Positions 35,279 to 44,064 of a stretch of DNA of 64,000 nucleotides are shown in pieces; position 1 is the first letter of the stretch; each line of letters opens with the position of its first letter. The notes under the pieces are model-generated. The model did not search any database, was not told the DNA's origin, and saw only the letters and a list, made by a program, of their open reading frames with translations. The translations under genes and the position numbers were made by a program. Source of the stretch: Ameyamaea chiangmaiensis (lineage in GTDB: Bacteria > Pseudomonadota > Alphaproteobacteria > Acetobacterales > Acetobacteraceae); NCBI RefSeq assembly GCF_025995235.1, contig NZ_BAPT01000007.1:77761-141760 (forward strand), written 5' to 3'.

Positions 35279-37246
35279 GTGCGGAATCTTGCGCTGAACC
35301 GACCGGTGAAAATGAGTTCTGTCGCGGCCGAGGGCGCGCCGACGGCGGTGGACGGTGTTGCGGTCGACGGAACGGCGTTCACGTCATGCCCCGAGTGGTT
35401 TCCCTGGTGGCAGGTCGATCTGGGTCATGACGCCCTGATCGAAGGCATCGACCTGACCAACAGCGACACCGACCCGGACCGGCTGCGGCTGTTCTCGCTC
35501 CTGGTGTCGCAGGACGGCCAGCACTGGTCGAGCGTCTGGTCCAAGGTCGATCACACGCCGATCGGTGGTCCCGGGGCGGTGTTCGCGGTGCGGCTGGCCC
35601 AGCCGGCGCGCGGGCGCTTCGTCCGCGTCCGGGCGGACGGGCACATGGCCCTCGATATCGGCGGCTGCGCGGTTCTCGGTGTCGAGAGCTATATCCCGTG
35701 GGAGGAACTGCCGGTCCCGGTGCCACCCACGGGTGCCGCACGGCGGGTCGCGTTCTCGGTCCTGTTCGCCGAGACCGACGCCTATCTGTTCCGGCTGATC
35801 GACAACTTCCTTGCCCGCACCGACGACAATTGTGTGTTGTTCGTCAATTTTCCCGCCGCCCGCACCATTCCCCCCGAGGCCCTGACGCTGTCGGACCGCG
35901 TCGTCGTGTTCAACGGCCCGACCCCGCGCGAAAAATGGGGCAACACACTTCTGGTCGGTCATCTGGAATGTTTTGCCCGCGCGCGGGCCACGACGCCCGC
36001 CTTCGGCTGGTTCTGCACGATCGCGTCCAACAGTCTCTTCATCAAACCGTTCGACCTAGTCGCGACACTTGAACAGGTGGCGCAGGGTCACAAGGTCCCG
36101 GCCGCCGCCGAACGGTCGTACGACAACGACATGAACGTGCCGGTTGGCACGGTGCCGGACAACGCCACCTGGATGTGGATCCACCTGCAGGGCACGCAGT
36201 CCCTCCATCCTTATCTCCGCGAGGAAATGGGGCTCGAGACACTGTCGGTGACGCAGATCGAGGGGCTGTTCGCGTCCATGGCGGACTGGTCTTTGGTGTA
36301 CGAACGGCTGCCGGCCATCTTCGGCATGACGCCCCATTTGCAACCGCAGTTCTATATGGCGCTTGAGGAATCGCTGCCGGTCACGATCTTCAACCGGTTC
36401 GGGTCCGGCCTGTACACGCATATCTGCTACATGTTCTGGCGCGGCGCGCGCGTCGCCGGGGTCGACGACGTACTGGCCCTCCCGCACCGGCTGCCGGCGC
36501 ACCTGGCAATGCTCAAATGGTTCGATCGCAATCCCGACGATCCGGCCACCACACTCGTGACGCACGAATGGGGCCGCGCCTTCACCCAGTTGTTCGACGA
36601 GGCGCGGACCCTCTCGCCCATGGCGGCCCTCAAGCGCCGGCTGCTGTTGCGTCGCCTTGAGGACGCGCTGCGCGCGCGCGAGGTCTACGCACCGCTTAGT
36701 CCCCTCTGGTCCGATGCGCGAACCGCGTTGCCCACCCTGATCTGCACCGCGCGCGATCTGGAGGTCACGCGACGGATGGTTTCGCTAGCCGCCCTGAACC
36801 CGGCGGTGACACGCGAAGACGCGGCGTTCGTGTTTCTCGAAGGCCTGAACGACCGGATCCAGCTGTCGGTGGAGATCACGCCGACGGCCGACGGCGACCG
36901 CCTGTTCATCGCATGCGGTGCCGGAACGGCGCCACCGGACGGGCTGGATGAGGTCGAAACACTGGTCGGCTATCTCTATCTTTCGCCACTGGTGAATGCC
37001 GCCCTGTTCCGCGTCTCGGTCGATGTGGAACCCGATGCCGAACAGCGGCGCGTGACCAGCCGCTTGGTCGTCCATGACGCCACGGGCTACCATGTGGTGA
37101 CCCCCGACGTAGTGGAGATAACCACCGAGGGGCAACATCATTACATAGCGGCGCGATCACCCGATCCGCAGGGCCATGTCTGGATCGGCCTGCCGCTGTA
37201 TCGCCAGCAGGCGGTCACCTGCATCATCGCCGCCTGCCCGTCCTGA
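35279..37246 (+). CDS. Discoidin-like/GT14-like surface glycan protein 1
   Basis: A 655-residue protein without a signal peptide. Residues about 1-140 resemble an F5/8 type C (discoidin) carbohydrate-binding domain (ALNRPVKMSSVAAEGAPTAVDG, WFPWWQVDLGHDALIEGIDL, RFVRVRADG). Residues about 155-440 follow the order of GT14-like glycosyltransferases: AFSVLFAETDAYLFRLIDNF, KWGNTLLVGHLECFARA, WFCTIASNSLFIKP and YMALEESLPVTIF. A C-terminal beta-rich domain completes it. A close paralogue lies at 44065. GTG 35279 has AGAAGG at good spacing. The transferase assignment is a pattern inference; it may add sugar to a surface polymer. It opens the island and is followed by GH32 after 56 bases. Confidence 0.7.
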   Translation: MRNLALNRPVKMSSVAAEGAPTAVDGVAVDGTAFTSCPEWFPWWQVDLGHDALIEGIDLTNSDTDPDRLRLFSLLVSQDGQHWSSVWSKVDHTPIGGPGAVFAVRLAQPARGRFVRVRADGHMALDIGGCAVLGVESYIPWEELPVPVPPTGAARRVAFSVLFAETDAYLFRLIDNFLARTDDNCVLFVNFPAARTIPPEALTLSDRVVVFNGPTPREKWGNTLLVGHLECFARARATTPAFGWFCTIASNSLFIKPFDLVATLEQVAQGHKVPAAAERSYDNDMNVPVGTVPDNATWMWIHLQGTQSLHPYLREEMGLETLSVTQIEGLFASMADWSLVYERLPAIFGMTPHLQPQFYMALEESLPVTIFNRFGSGLYTHICYMFWRGARVAGVDDVLALPHRLPAHLAMLKWFDRNPDDPATTLVTHEWGRAFTQLFDEARTLSPMAALKRRLLLRRLEDALRAREVYAPLSPLWSDARTALPTLICTARDLEVTRRMVSLAALNPAVTREDAAFVFLEGLNDRIQLSVEITPTADGDRLFIACGAGTAPPDGLDEVETLVGYLYLSPLVNAALFRVSVDVEPDAEQRRVTSRLVVHDATGYHVVTPDVVEITTEGQHHYIAARSPDPQGHVWIGLPLYRQQAVTCIIAACPS

Positions 37247-37302
37247 CCAGCGAGACGTCCGTCGTCAGAATCTCCGGGATGGCCCGAGAGGGGGAGCAGA
37301 CC

Positions 37303-38649
37303 ATGGCAGCACCACCAAGACCGGCCGACCCGAACTGGCCGATTTTCCACGCGCGTCCCCGTGCGCACTGGATCAACGATCCCTGCGGCCCGATCGTCGT
37401 CGACGGCCGTTGTCATCTGTTTTTCCAGTACAACCCCTTCGGTGCCGCGTGGGGCAACATGCATTGGGGACACCTGAGCAGCCACGACCTCGTGCACTGG
37501 CGGCAGGAACCGATCGCGCTGGTCCAGCGGCCCGACGGCCCGGATCGCGACGGCGTGTTCACCGGCTGCGTCGTCATGGACGGCCCGACACCCACCGCAT
37601 TGTATACCGGTATACGACCGGAGGTGCAGTGCATCGCCACCGCATCGCCCGATCTGCGGGCCTGGACACAGGAAACGGCACCAATCCTCCTGGATCATCC
37701 GCCCGGCATGACGCTGACCGGCTTTCGCGATCCGCAGGTCTTCGCCGACTCGAACGGGGGTTGGGAGATGGTGCTGGGAGCGGGGCTCGAGCATGGACTG
37801 GGCGCCGTGCTGCTCTATCGCAGCATGACCCTGCGTGACTGGACGTTCGAGGGCGTCCTGTACCAGACCCCACACGCGGTCGAGACCGATGCGACCTGTG
37901 AATGCCCCGACCTTTTTCAACTCGGGGGTCGCGACGTGCTGCTGTATTCCCGCGCCCGCGCCTGCGTGGCGCTGCTGGGCGAGCGTCACGACGCACGGTT
38001 CACGGTGGCCCGCGTCATGCGGCTGAGCCATGGCGTCGGTTACGCGGTCAAGACGATGCTCGATGACCAGGGGCGCCGCGTGGCCTGGGAATGGCTGACC
38101 GAAACACGCCCGGAGACGGCGTATGTCGCCGCCGGCTGGGCCGGGGTGATGTCGCTTCCGCGCGTGCTGACTCTGACAGCCGACGGGTCCGTGCACGTGG
38201 CACCTCACCCGGCGATCGACGCGCTGGAGGGCGACACGGTCGAGCGCGCAGGCGATGTATTTTCCCTGCCGGTCGGCGCGTCTGCGACCCGGGCGTTCCG
38301 CCTGCGTCTTCACGCCGATCTGGCGCAGCCGGGATCAGTGCGGCTTGAAAGCGATCGCCTGCTGTTCGCCCTGACCCTCGCGCCGTCCGCGGAGGGCTGC
38401 ACCCTGACGTGCGGCGACACACGCGTCACGCTGGACACGCAGACCGCCCTCGCACTGGATGTGCTGGTCGATGGCTCGGTCGTGGAAGTCTTTACCGACG
38501 GCGGACTCTGCGTCGCGGAGCGGTTCTACGCCGATACGACCACCGCCTGCCGGGTAAGCCTTCGCGGCGGCTGCACCGACGCACGGGCGCGGATGGTGCT
38601 GATGACAAGCGCGTCGCAGCCCACTACGATTGCGGGCGGCCCCGGATAA
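37303..38649 (+). CDS. GH32 beta-fructosidase (invertase/levanase type)
   Basis: A 448-residue glycoside hydrolase family 32 enzyme. The five-bladed propeller catalytic triad is present: nucleophile Asp26 in WINDPCGP, Asp143 in FRDP and acid/base Glu200 in CECPD, plus FFQYNP and VFTGC. A short beta-sandwich follows, with LDVLVDGSVVEVFTDGG. The usual WMNDPNG box reads WINDPCG, with Cys replacing Asn. No signal peptide is seen, so it should act inside on sucrose or fructo-oligosaccharide. ATG 37303 follows GGGGAG at six bases. Confidence 0.92.
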   Translation: MAAPPRPADPNWPIFHARPRAHWINDPCGPIVVDGRCHLFFQYNPFGAAWGNMHWGHLSSHDLVHWRQEPIALVQRPDGPDRDGVFTGCVVMDGPTPTALYTGIRPEVQCIATASPDLRAWTQETAPILLDHPPGMTLTGFRDPQVFADSNGGWEMVLGAGLEHGLGAVLLYRSMTLRDWTFEGVLYQTPHAVETDATCECPDLFQLGGRDVLLYSRARACVALLGERHDARFTVARVMRLSHGVGYAVKTMLDDQGRRVAWEWLTETRPETAYVAAGWAGVMSLPRVLTLTADGSVHVAPHPAIDALEGDTVERAGDVFSLPVGASATRAFRLRLHADLAQPGSVRLESDRLLFALTLAPSAEGCTLTCGDTRVTLDTQTALALDVLVDGSVVEVFTDGGLCVAERFYADTTTACRVSLRGGCTDARARMVLMTSASQPTTIAGGPG

Positions 38650-38701
38650 CGGACGGCGCATTTCACCGGCCGCCTGGCCCGAGAGGAGAGGACGACCCCG
38701 C

Positions 38702-39076
38702 ATGAAGCGCCTCGTTGTTGATCTGGACGATACATTGACGGTCTCGGACCCCGAGCGGTCCTACCGAGACAAGGAGCCCAACTGGCCGCTTGTCGAGAAA
38801 CTGCGGGACTACAAGGCCGATGGTTTCGAGATCGTCATCAACACCGCGCGCAACATGCGCACCTATCAAAATTCCGTCGGCAAGATCAACGCCAATACCC
38901 TCCCGGTCATCATCGACTGGCTGCGCGCCCATGACATCCCATTCGATGAAATCTATGTCGGCAAGGCCTGGTGCGGTCTGGACGGTTTTTATGTCGACGA
39001 CAAGGCGATCCGGCCGCGCGAATTCCTGAAACTGTCGCTCCCGGAAATTCACGCGCTGCTTGAGGCGGACAAATGA
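38702..39076 (+). CDS. Small HAD-family phosphatase
   Basis: A 124-residue HAD-like protein with the nucleophile motif VDLDDTLT at residues 5-12, a second motif NTARNM and the acidic motif YVDDKAI. There is no cap domain. Proteins of this size occur in capsule gene clusters as capsule biosynthesis phosphatases that remove phosphate from a sugar or polyol. The ATG follows a GAGAGGA stretch. Its stop overlaps the next ATG as ATGA, so it is coupled to the kinase fusion. Confidence 0.82.
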   Translation: MKRLVVDLDDTLTVSDPERSYRDKEPNWPLVEKLRDYKADGFEIVINTARNMRTYQNSVGKINANTLPVIIDWLRAHDIPFDEIYVGKAWCGLDGFYVDDKAIRPREFLKLSLPEIHALLEADK

Positions 39077-40686
39077 CCAGCACCGTCCTGACGCTCATTT
39101 CCTCGGGCGCCTATGTCGACCAGGAACTGAGCTCGGAATTCGGGCAACTGCCGCCGGCCTTCCTCCCGGTCGGCGTCGCGCGCCTGTACGAACTTCAGGT
39201 CGCGCGTCTTGCCGCGTCGGGGCCCGTCTACCTGACGATCCCCGAAAGCTTCACGCCGCAGGAGCATGATCTGGGGCGTCTTGCCGAACTGGGCGTTCAC
39301 CTGCTGCCGGTGCCCGAAGGACTGACGATCGGTGACTCCATCGTCTACGCCCTGAACTATATCGGCCCGGCGAACCATGCGCTGAGGCTGCTGCACGGCG
39401 ACACACTGACCGACGAATTCCCGCCGGGGACCACGGACCAGATCGCGGTGCATGCCGAGGGCGACGATTACACCTGGGCCGTCGTGAATACCGATGGTGG
39501 CGTCATCACCGGCCTGACCGAAATCGAGGCCGGCGACGGTCACGACGGTTCACGGCCCATCGTGTGTGGATCGTTCCTGTTCAGCAATGCCACGTTGCTG
39601 ATCCGTGCGATCACCCGCGCACGCGGGGATTTCATCAAGGGCCTCGACCTCTATAACGCCGAACGTCAACTGGGTGCGTTCGAAGTCTCAACCTGGTATG
39701 ATTTCGGCCATCTGCAGACCTATTATCACTCCCGGCGTGCCGTCACGACCGCACGCGCGTTCAACACACTGCATATCGGCAAAACCTTCGTACGCAAGGC
39801 GAGCGAGGACGTTGCCAAAATGCAGGCCGAGACCCACTGGCTACGGGCCATCCCACCCGGGCTGCAACCGTACGGCGCACGACTGCTGGAGGAAGGGCAC
39901 GAGGCCTCGCGGTATTTCTACGCCACGGAATACCAATATGCGCCGACGCTGTCCGAACTCTATGTCTTTTCCTCGATCGGACGACCGACCTGGAACAAAA
40001 TCATGCGCTCGTGCGGAGATTTTCTCTCGCTCTGCTGCGCCAACACAGATGGGCAGTCCGGCGACAGCCTTCTGGCCGAACTGGTGATCGACAAGACCGT
40101 CAGTCGTCTCGAGCGCTACGCCCGGGAATCCGGCTTCGACATAAACGCGCCAACCCGCCTGAACGGCCGCGCTCTGCCGTCCCTTGTCGCGATTGCCGAA
40201 GAACTGGTGGCGTGCGTCGACCTCGCCTCGGGACGGCAGACTACCGTGATGCACGGCGATTTCTGCTTCAGCAACATTCTTTATAACTCGCGCACCGACC
40301 GTATCACCGTCATCGACCCCCGGGGCTATGTACGCCCGGGCGAGACATCCATCTTCGGCGACGTACGCTACGATCTTGCCAAGATGCGCCATTCCGTCTT
40401 CGGTTTCTACGACCATATCATCGCCGGCCGCTACGCGCTTGATCGTCCGTCCAGCCACGAATTCTCACTTGCCTTCGACCTGGGGGCCGGAAATGTCTGG
40501 CTTCGGAATGCCTTCGACGAACTATGCGTCGACGGCATTTCCGCCGGCGGTACCGTGACCCAGGCCATCACGAATGCCCTGTTTTTGTCGATGCTACCGC
40601 TGCACGCCGACCGACCCGATCGTCAGGCCGCCTTCATCGCCAATTCCTTGCGTCTTTATGCAACGTTGCAGGACAACTGCTCATGA
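39073..40686 (+). CDS. Nucleotidyltransferase-kinase fusion protein
   Basis: A 537-residue two-domain protein. Residues 1-240 look like a sugar nucleotidyltransferase: a Rossmann-like start, LRLLHGDTLTDEFP with the Asp expected to hold the metal, and EVSTWYDFGHLQTYYHSR near the end. Residues about 250-537 look like an aminoglycoside-phosphotransferase/choline-kinase fold with VMHGDFCFSNILYN (catalytic HGDxxxxN), VIDPRGYV and YDLAKMRHS. The two activities together could phosphorylate a small alcohol or sugar and activate it with a nucleotide. The N-terminus lacks the usual GxGxR loop, so it may be altered. Starts and stops overlap both neighbours by four bases. Confidence 0.72.
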   Translation: MTSTVLTLISSGAYVDQELSSEFGQLPPAFLPVGVARLYELQVARLAASGPVYLTIPESFTPQEHDLGRLAELGVHLLPVPEGLTIGDSIVYALNYIGPANHALRLLHGDTLTDEFPPGTTDQIAVHAEGDDYTWAVVNTDGGVITGLTEIEAGDGHDGSRPIVCGSFLFSNATLLIRAITRARGDFIKGLDLYNAERQLGAFEVSTWYDFGHLQTYYHSRRAVTTARAFNTLHIGKTFVRKASEDVAKMQAETHWLRAIPPGLQPYGARLLEEGHEASRYFYATEYQYAPTLSELYVFSSIGRPTWNKIMRSCGDFLSLCCANTDGQSGDSLLAELVIDKTVSRLERYARESGFDINAPTRLNGRALPSLVAIAEELVACVDLASGRQTTVMHGDFCFSNILYNSRTDRITVIDPRGYVRPGETSIFGDVRYDLAKMRHSVFGFYDHIIAGRYALDRPSSHEFSLAFDLGAGNVWLRNAFDELCVDGISAGGTVTQAITNALFLSMLPLHADRPDRQAAFIANSLRLYATLQDNCS

Positions 40687-41414
40687 TCGTCATTCCGATG
40701 GCCGGCCTGTCGAGCCGTTTCACACGGGTAGGCTACACGGTCCCAAAATATATGCTGCCGCTTGACGGCCAGACCGTCTTCGACCGGGCTGTCGGCAGTT
40801 TCGCACAGTATTTCGACCGCGAACCCTTCCTGTTCATCGCGCGCAGTGTCGCCGACACCGAAGCCTTTATTGCCGAACGGACGCGTTCCCTGGGCATCCC
40901 AGACGTGCGAACGGTTATTCTGGACCGTGAGACGGCGGGTCAGGCAGAGACGGTCGAATGCGGACTGATCGACGCACGCATCGGCGACGATACGGCACTG
41001 ACCATTTTCAATATCGACACGTTCCGTCCCGATTTTTCGTACCCAAAGGACGACTGGTTCAAAACCTCGGACGGATACCTCGAGGTATTCGAGGGAGAGG
41101 GCGCTAACTGGTCATATGCCGCACCGATTCCCGACGCGCAGGAACCACGTGTCGCACGAACAACCGAAAAGCAACCAATATCGAATCTTTGCTCGAACGG
41201 CCTGTATTACTTCAGGCGCGCATCCGACTTCCGCTCCGCCCTTTTTGACGAGCGCGCGGCGATGAGCGCACCCGAACTCTATATCGCCCCGCTCTACAAC
41301 CATCTGATCGCGCGGGGGAAGAAGGTACACTACCATCTGGTTCCAAAGAACGCCGTGATCTTCTGCGGCATTCCTGCCGAATATGAGGCCTTGGGGGGCA
41401 TGCCCCCTCCCTGA
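40683..41414 (+). CDS. Sugar nucleotidyltransferase
   Basis: A 243-residue NTP-transferase. IPMAGLSSRFTRVGYTVPKYMLPL is a clear variant of the GxGxRxxPxTxxxPK nucleotide-binding signature, and FNIDTFRPDF gives the metal Asp. It should join NTP to a sugar or polyol phosphate. ATG 40683 overlaps the fusion gene's stop as ATGA, and it is the last gene of the plus-strand unit. The product may be the donor used by the two GT14-like proteins. Confidence 0.85.
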   Translation: MIVIPMAGLSSRFTRVGYTVPKYMLPLDGQTVFDRAVGSFAQYFDREPFLFIARSVADTEAFIAERTRSLGIPDVRTVILDRETAGQAETVECGLIDARIGDDTALTIFNIDTFRPDFSYPKDDWFKTSDGYLEVFEGEGANWSYAAPIPDAQEPRVARTTEKQPISNLCSNGLYYFRRASDFRSALFDERAAMSAPELYIAPLYNHLIARGKKVHYHLVPKNAVIFCGIPAEYEALGGMPPP

Positions 41415-41426
41415 TGCCTTCAGGAC

Positions 41427-41460
41427 GGGCACGAACGTGCAAACGTCCGTGCCCTTCTCC
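41427..41460. terminator. Bidirectional hairpin between convergent genes
   Basis: GGGCACG (41427-41433) pairs with CGTGCCC (41448-41454), followed by TTCTCCTTA. It lies between the nucleotidyltransferase and the exported protein gene, which converge here. Confidence 0.6.
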
Positions 41461-43875
41461 TTATTCCAGTGCTAGGGCGCCGTCATCGGTGCGCCACGCC
41501 GACGCACTGTCGAGATACACCCACCGTCCGGTCCCCGCATGGGCCGCCTGACCGCCGTTACGGCAATCGTGGCACCAGACGCGATCGCCTTCGCTATGAG
41601 ACGCGCTCATAATCGCCGACATCGTCGTCGACTGTGTGACGGTGGCGAACGTCGCCGCCGACGTCGTTCCACTCACCAGAATACCAGCCGCCTTCAGATA
41701 GCCGTCCCCCCACGGGCCGACGACCTCAATGGTCTGTGCATCCGCTCCCCACAAGGACGCCATGGAGATCGACGACGGGCGCGTCGTACCACTTGCAAGG
41801 GATAGCATACCCGACCGCGCCACCAGCGTCGGTGCCGCCGCGCCAGAGCCGGAGATGATCGGGCCGCCGCTCATGTCCGTCCACGTCCCGTTCGTCAGTT
41901 TGACATACGCACCAGGCGCCGTGGACAAGGCACCAAGGCAGTCGGCACAATACGTAAAGTCGCTGTTGGAATGGGATGCATTTTCAATCTGAGACATCGT
42001 CAGATCCTGCACCGCTGACGAAAACCATCCCCCGGTGAAGTAACTCGTGTTGTGAACACCGTTCACAAAATAGCTTTCACCGTCGCCCGCCGTGCAAAGC
42101 CCCTGCGAAGCACCCTGATACCCCAGTAGGCACAACCCGTTTACATAGCCCGGATAATCCCATGCGATCTGCGCCTCGTCCTGGCCGCCGGTCACACCCG
42201 AAGCAACGGAGGGGGTGCCATCGATGTTCAGGCCAAGCCTGACGGAATGGTGCGCCCAGCCCGTCGCACTCGTATCTTCTCTCTGTTCCCATGCTCCAAG
42301 CAGCAAGGCATTGCCGCCGGTCCCACCAACCGTATCGACCTTATTGGTGAAATTGAAAAAAAGGTGTTTGTCACCTACATTTGCACCGTTTCCGCCATTG
42401 GACGGAACGAACATATTGTAGCCTTCATACTCAGCCGATCCCATCGGCATATAGTTCTCAATGCCATGCGTGAGACCAACACCGTTAATCTGGATTGCAT
42501 AACTACTACTATCCCAATTGTATTTGCAGTTCCCCGACCCCGCGTCAGCGTTCCCCTTGCACGAAAACGACAACAGAAGCCCGTTGACGTGCGCCTGCGC
42601 ATTGTCCGTGCCGTAATACCAAAAATCCATTTCATCACCTGCGACGGTGTGAACCTGGCTGTCGGGATTGTCACCGGGGTTGTAACTGATCACCGAATTA
42701 TGGGCGAGGCTCTGCGTCGTCACGCCGACGAAGATCGTCTGCGTTGCATACTGGCTGAACGCCGTATCGAGCGTGCGACCCTGGGGTGTCTCGCCACTGT
42801 CCATCTGGCGCCCGGAACCCAGGATACCCCAGCCTGCGACATCGATATACGTGCCGGCCGGATCCCATGCCGTAATCCAGCTTACATACGTATCGGTGCC
42901 CCGCACCGACCCGGACGCATCCGACAGTGAGGCGCTGTGCGTTGTCTCGTGACTGTCCAGACTATTGGTCGTCAAATATTCGTTGGTGTGAAGCTGACGA
43001 ATCTGATGCGCGGTCAGCGGCACACACGTCCCCGTCGACCCCGGCGCGCAGTTCGGCATGTAGATCCTGTTGCCATCATAGCTCACGCCCTGAACGACAA
43101 CACGCGGCGTTGTCGATCCGGCTTGACTATATCGAACCGAACCGTCGAGGCTTCCGTAAGCAGCGATCGCGGATGATGTTGTGAAAGACGAATTCAGACC
43201 AGCACGCGAATCAAAAAAGGGTACATCCGTCGCGACCGCGCAATCGAGGCAGCCAAGGTCATTGGGACCATCAGGAACACCACGCAGAATCATCTGTGCG
43301 CCGGTATTGCTGGGTCGATTGGCGTTGCCCCCATCCTCGCCATACTGACCACCAAGGATCAGAGCATTCGGGTTCGCCCAACCATCGGCGATAGCGCCGA
43401 CGACGTTGCCGTTATCCGTCGTCGGGGACGCAAACGACAACGCCGGCGTCGACTGGCTCGTCATGGTTGACAGGACGTCGAGCGCGTTACTCAGGACCGG
43501 CGCATATACCCGACCGGACGCGTCCAGAGCCGCCACACCCAACGGCTGCTCCATGGCAGAGCGCGCAATGAAAGTACTCGTCGACGCAGCCTCGCACAAC
43601 AGGGGATCGCCAGAGGCGTTCACGCCACAGGCCGCAACGCCCACCGAAGGACTATGCCACTGTCCGTCCGAACCTTTGTAGCTGGGGACGAGCGGCACAC
43701 CATTCGCATCCAACGGCGTGCTGACGGCGGTTGGTTGCCAGAGACCCTGAGAATCCTTGTAAGCGAGGGGAGCGGGAGTTGTGGACGCTGCCGTACTTTG
43801 TGAAAATGCAGGCGCTGAAATAAGAAAGAGAACGAGAGATAAGGATAGGCCGGAAGAATGCCTCGGTCGAATCAT
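41461..43875 (-). CDS. Large exported protein with CxxC dyads and C-terminal repeats
   Basis: An 804-residue protein from ATG 43875. A signal peptide (SLSLVLFLISAPAFSQ) leads to a Ser/Thr/Gly-rich, low-Lys mature part typical of secreted or surface beta-solenoid proteins. CxxC pairs occur as CLDC (near 43245), CADC (near 41950) and CHDC (near 41570). The last two lie in tandem repeats, beginning TMSQIENASHS and TMSAIMSASHS and ending with a Trp-Thr/Arg-Asp segment. The repeats recall phage tail-fibre or adhesin trimmer domains. I recognise no named family. Longer starts at 43890 and 43914 are possible. It is encoded against the other island genes, and base composition is less GC-rich. Confidence 0.65.
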   Translation of the reverse strand: MIRPRHSSGLSLSLVLFLISAPAFSQSTAASTTPAPLAYKDSQGLWQPTAVSTPLDANGVPLVPSYKGSDGQWHSPSVGVAACGVNASGDPLLCEAASTSTFIARSAMEQPLGVAALDASGRVYAPVLSNALDVLSTMTSQSTPALSFASPTTDNGNVVGAIADGWANPNALILGGQYGEDGGNANRPSNTGAQMILRGVPDGPNDLGCLDCAVATDVPFFDSRAGLNSSFTTSSAIAAYGSLDGSVRYSQAGSTTPRVVVQGVSYDGNRIYMPNCAPGSTGTCVPLTAHQIRQLHTNEYLTTNSLDSHETTHSASLSDASGSVRGTDTYVSWITAWDPAGTYIDVAGWGILGSGRQMDSGETPQGRTLDTAFSQYATQTIFVGVTTQSLAHNSVISYNPGDNPDSQVHTVAGDEMDFWYYGTDNAQAHVNGLLLSFSCKGNADAGSGNCKYNWDSSSYAIQINGVGLTHGIENYMPMGSAEYEGYNMFVPSNGGNGANVGDKHLFFNFTNKVDTVGGTGGNALLLGAWEQREDTSATGWAHHSVRLGLNIDGTPSVASGVTGGQDEAQIAWDYPGYVNGLCLLGYQGASQGLCTAGDGESYFVNGVHNTSYFTGGWFSSAVQDLTMSQIENASHSNSDFTYCADCLGALSTAPGAYVKLTNGTWTDMSGGPIISGSGAAAPTLVARSGMLSLASGTTRPSSISMASLWGADAQTIEVVGPWGDGYLKAAGILVSGTTSAATFATVTQSTTMSAIMSASHSEGDRVWCHDCRNGGQAAHAGTGRWVYLDSASAWRTDDGALALE

Positions 43876-44064
43876 GTATGAATACCACATGCCAAGCCGC
43901 GGCCCATGAGACATGGTCCGTGACGACTGAAATGAAACTGCTATTTTGGGAGAACGCGGCCGTTTTCCGACCGCTTACTTTTCTGCTACGATAGTGCGCG
44001 CGCAATTGCAATCACCATCTTCCGCCTCGTTTCGAGGTTGACTTGCTCGCCCGGCAACTTTCTC

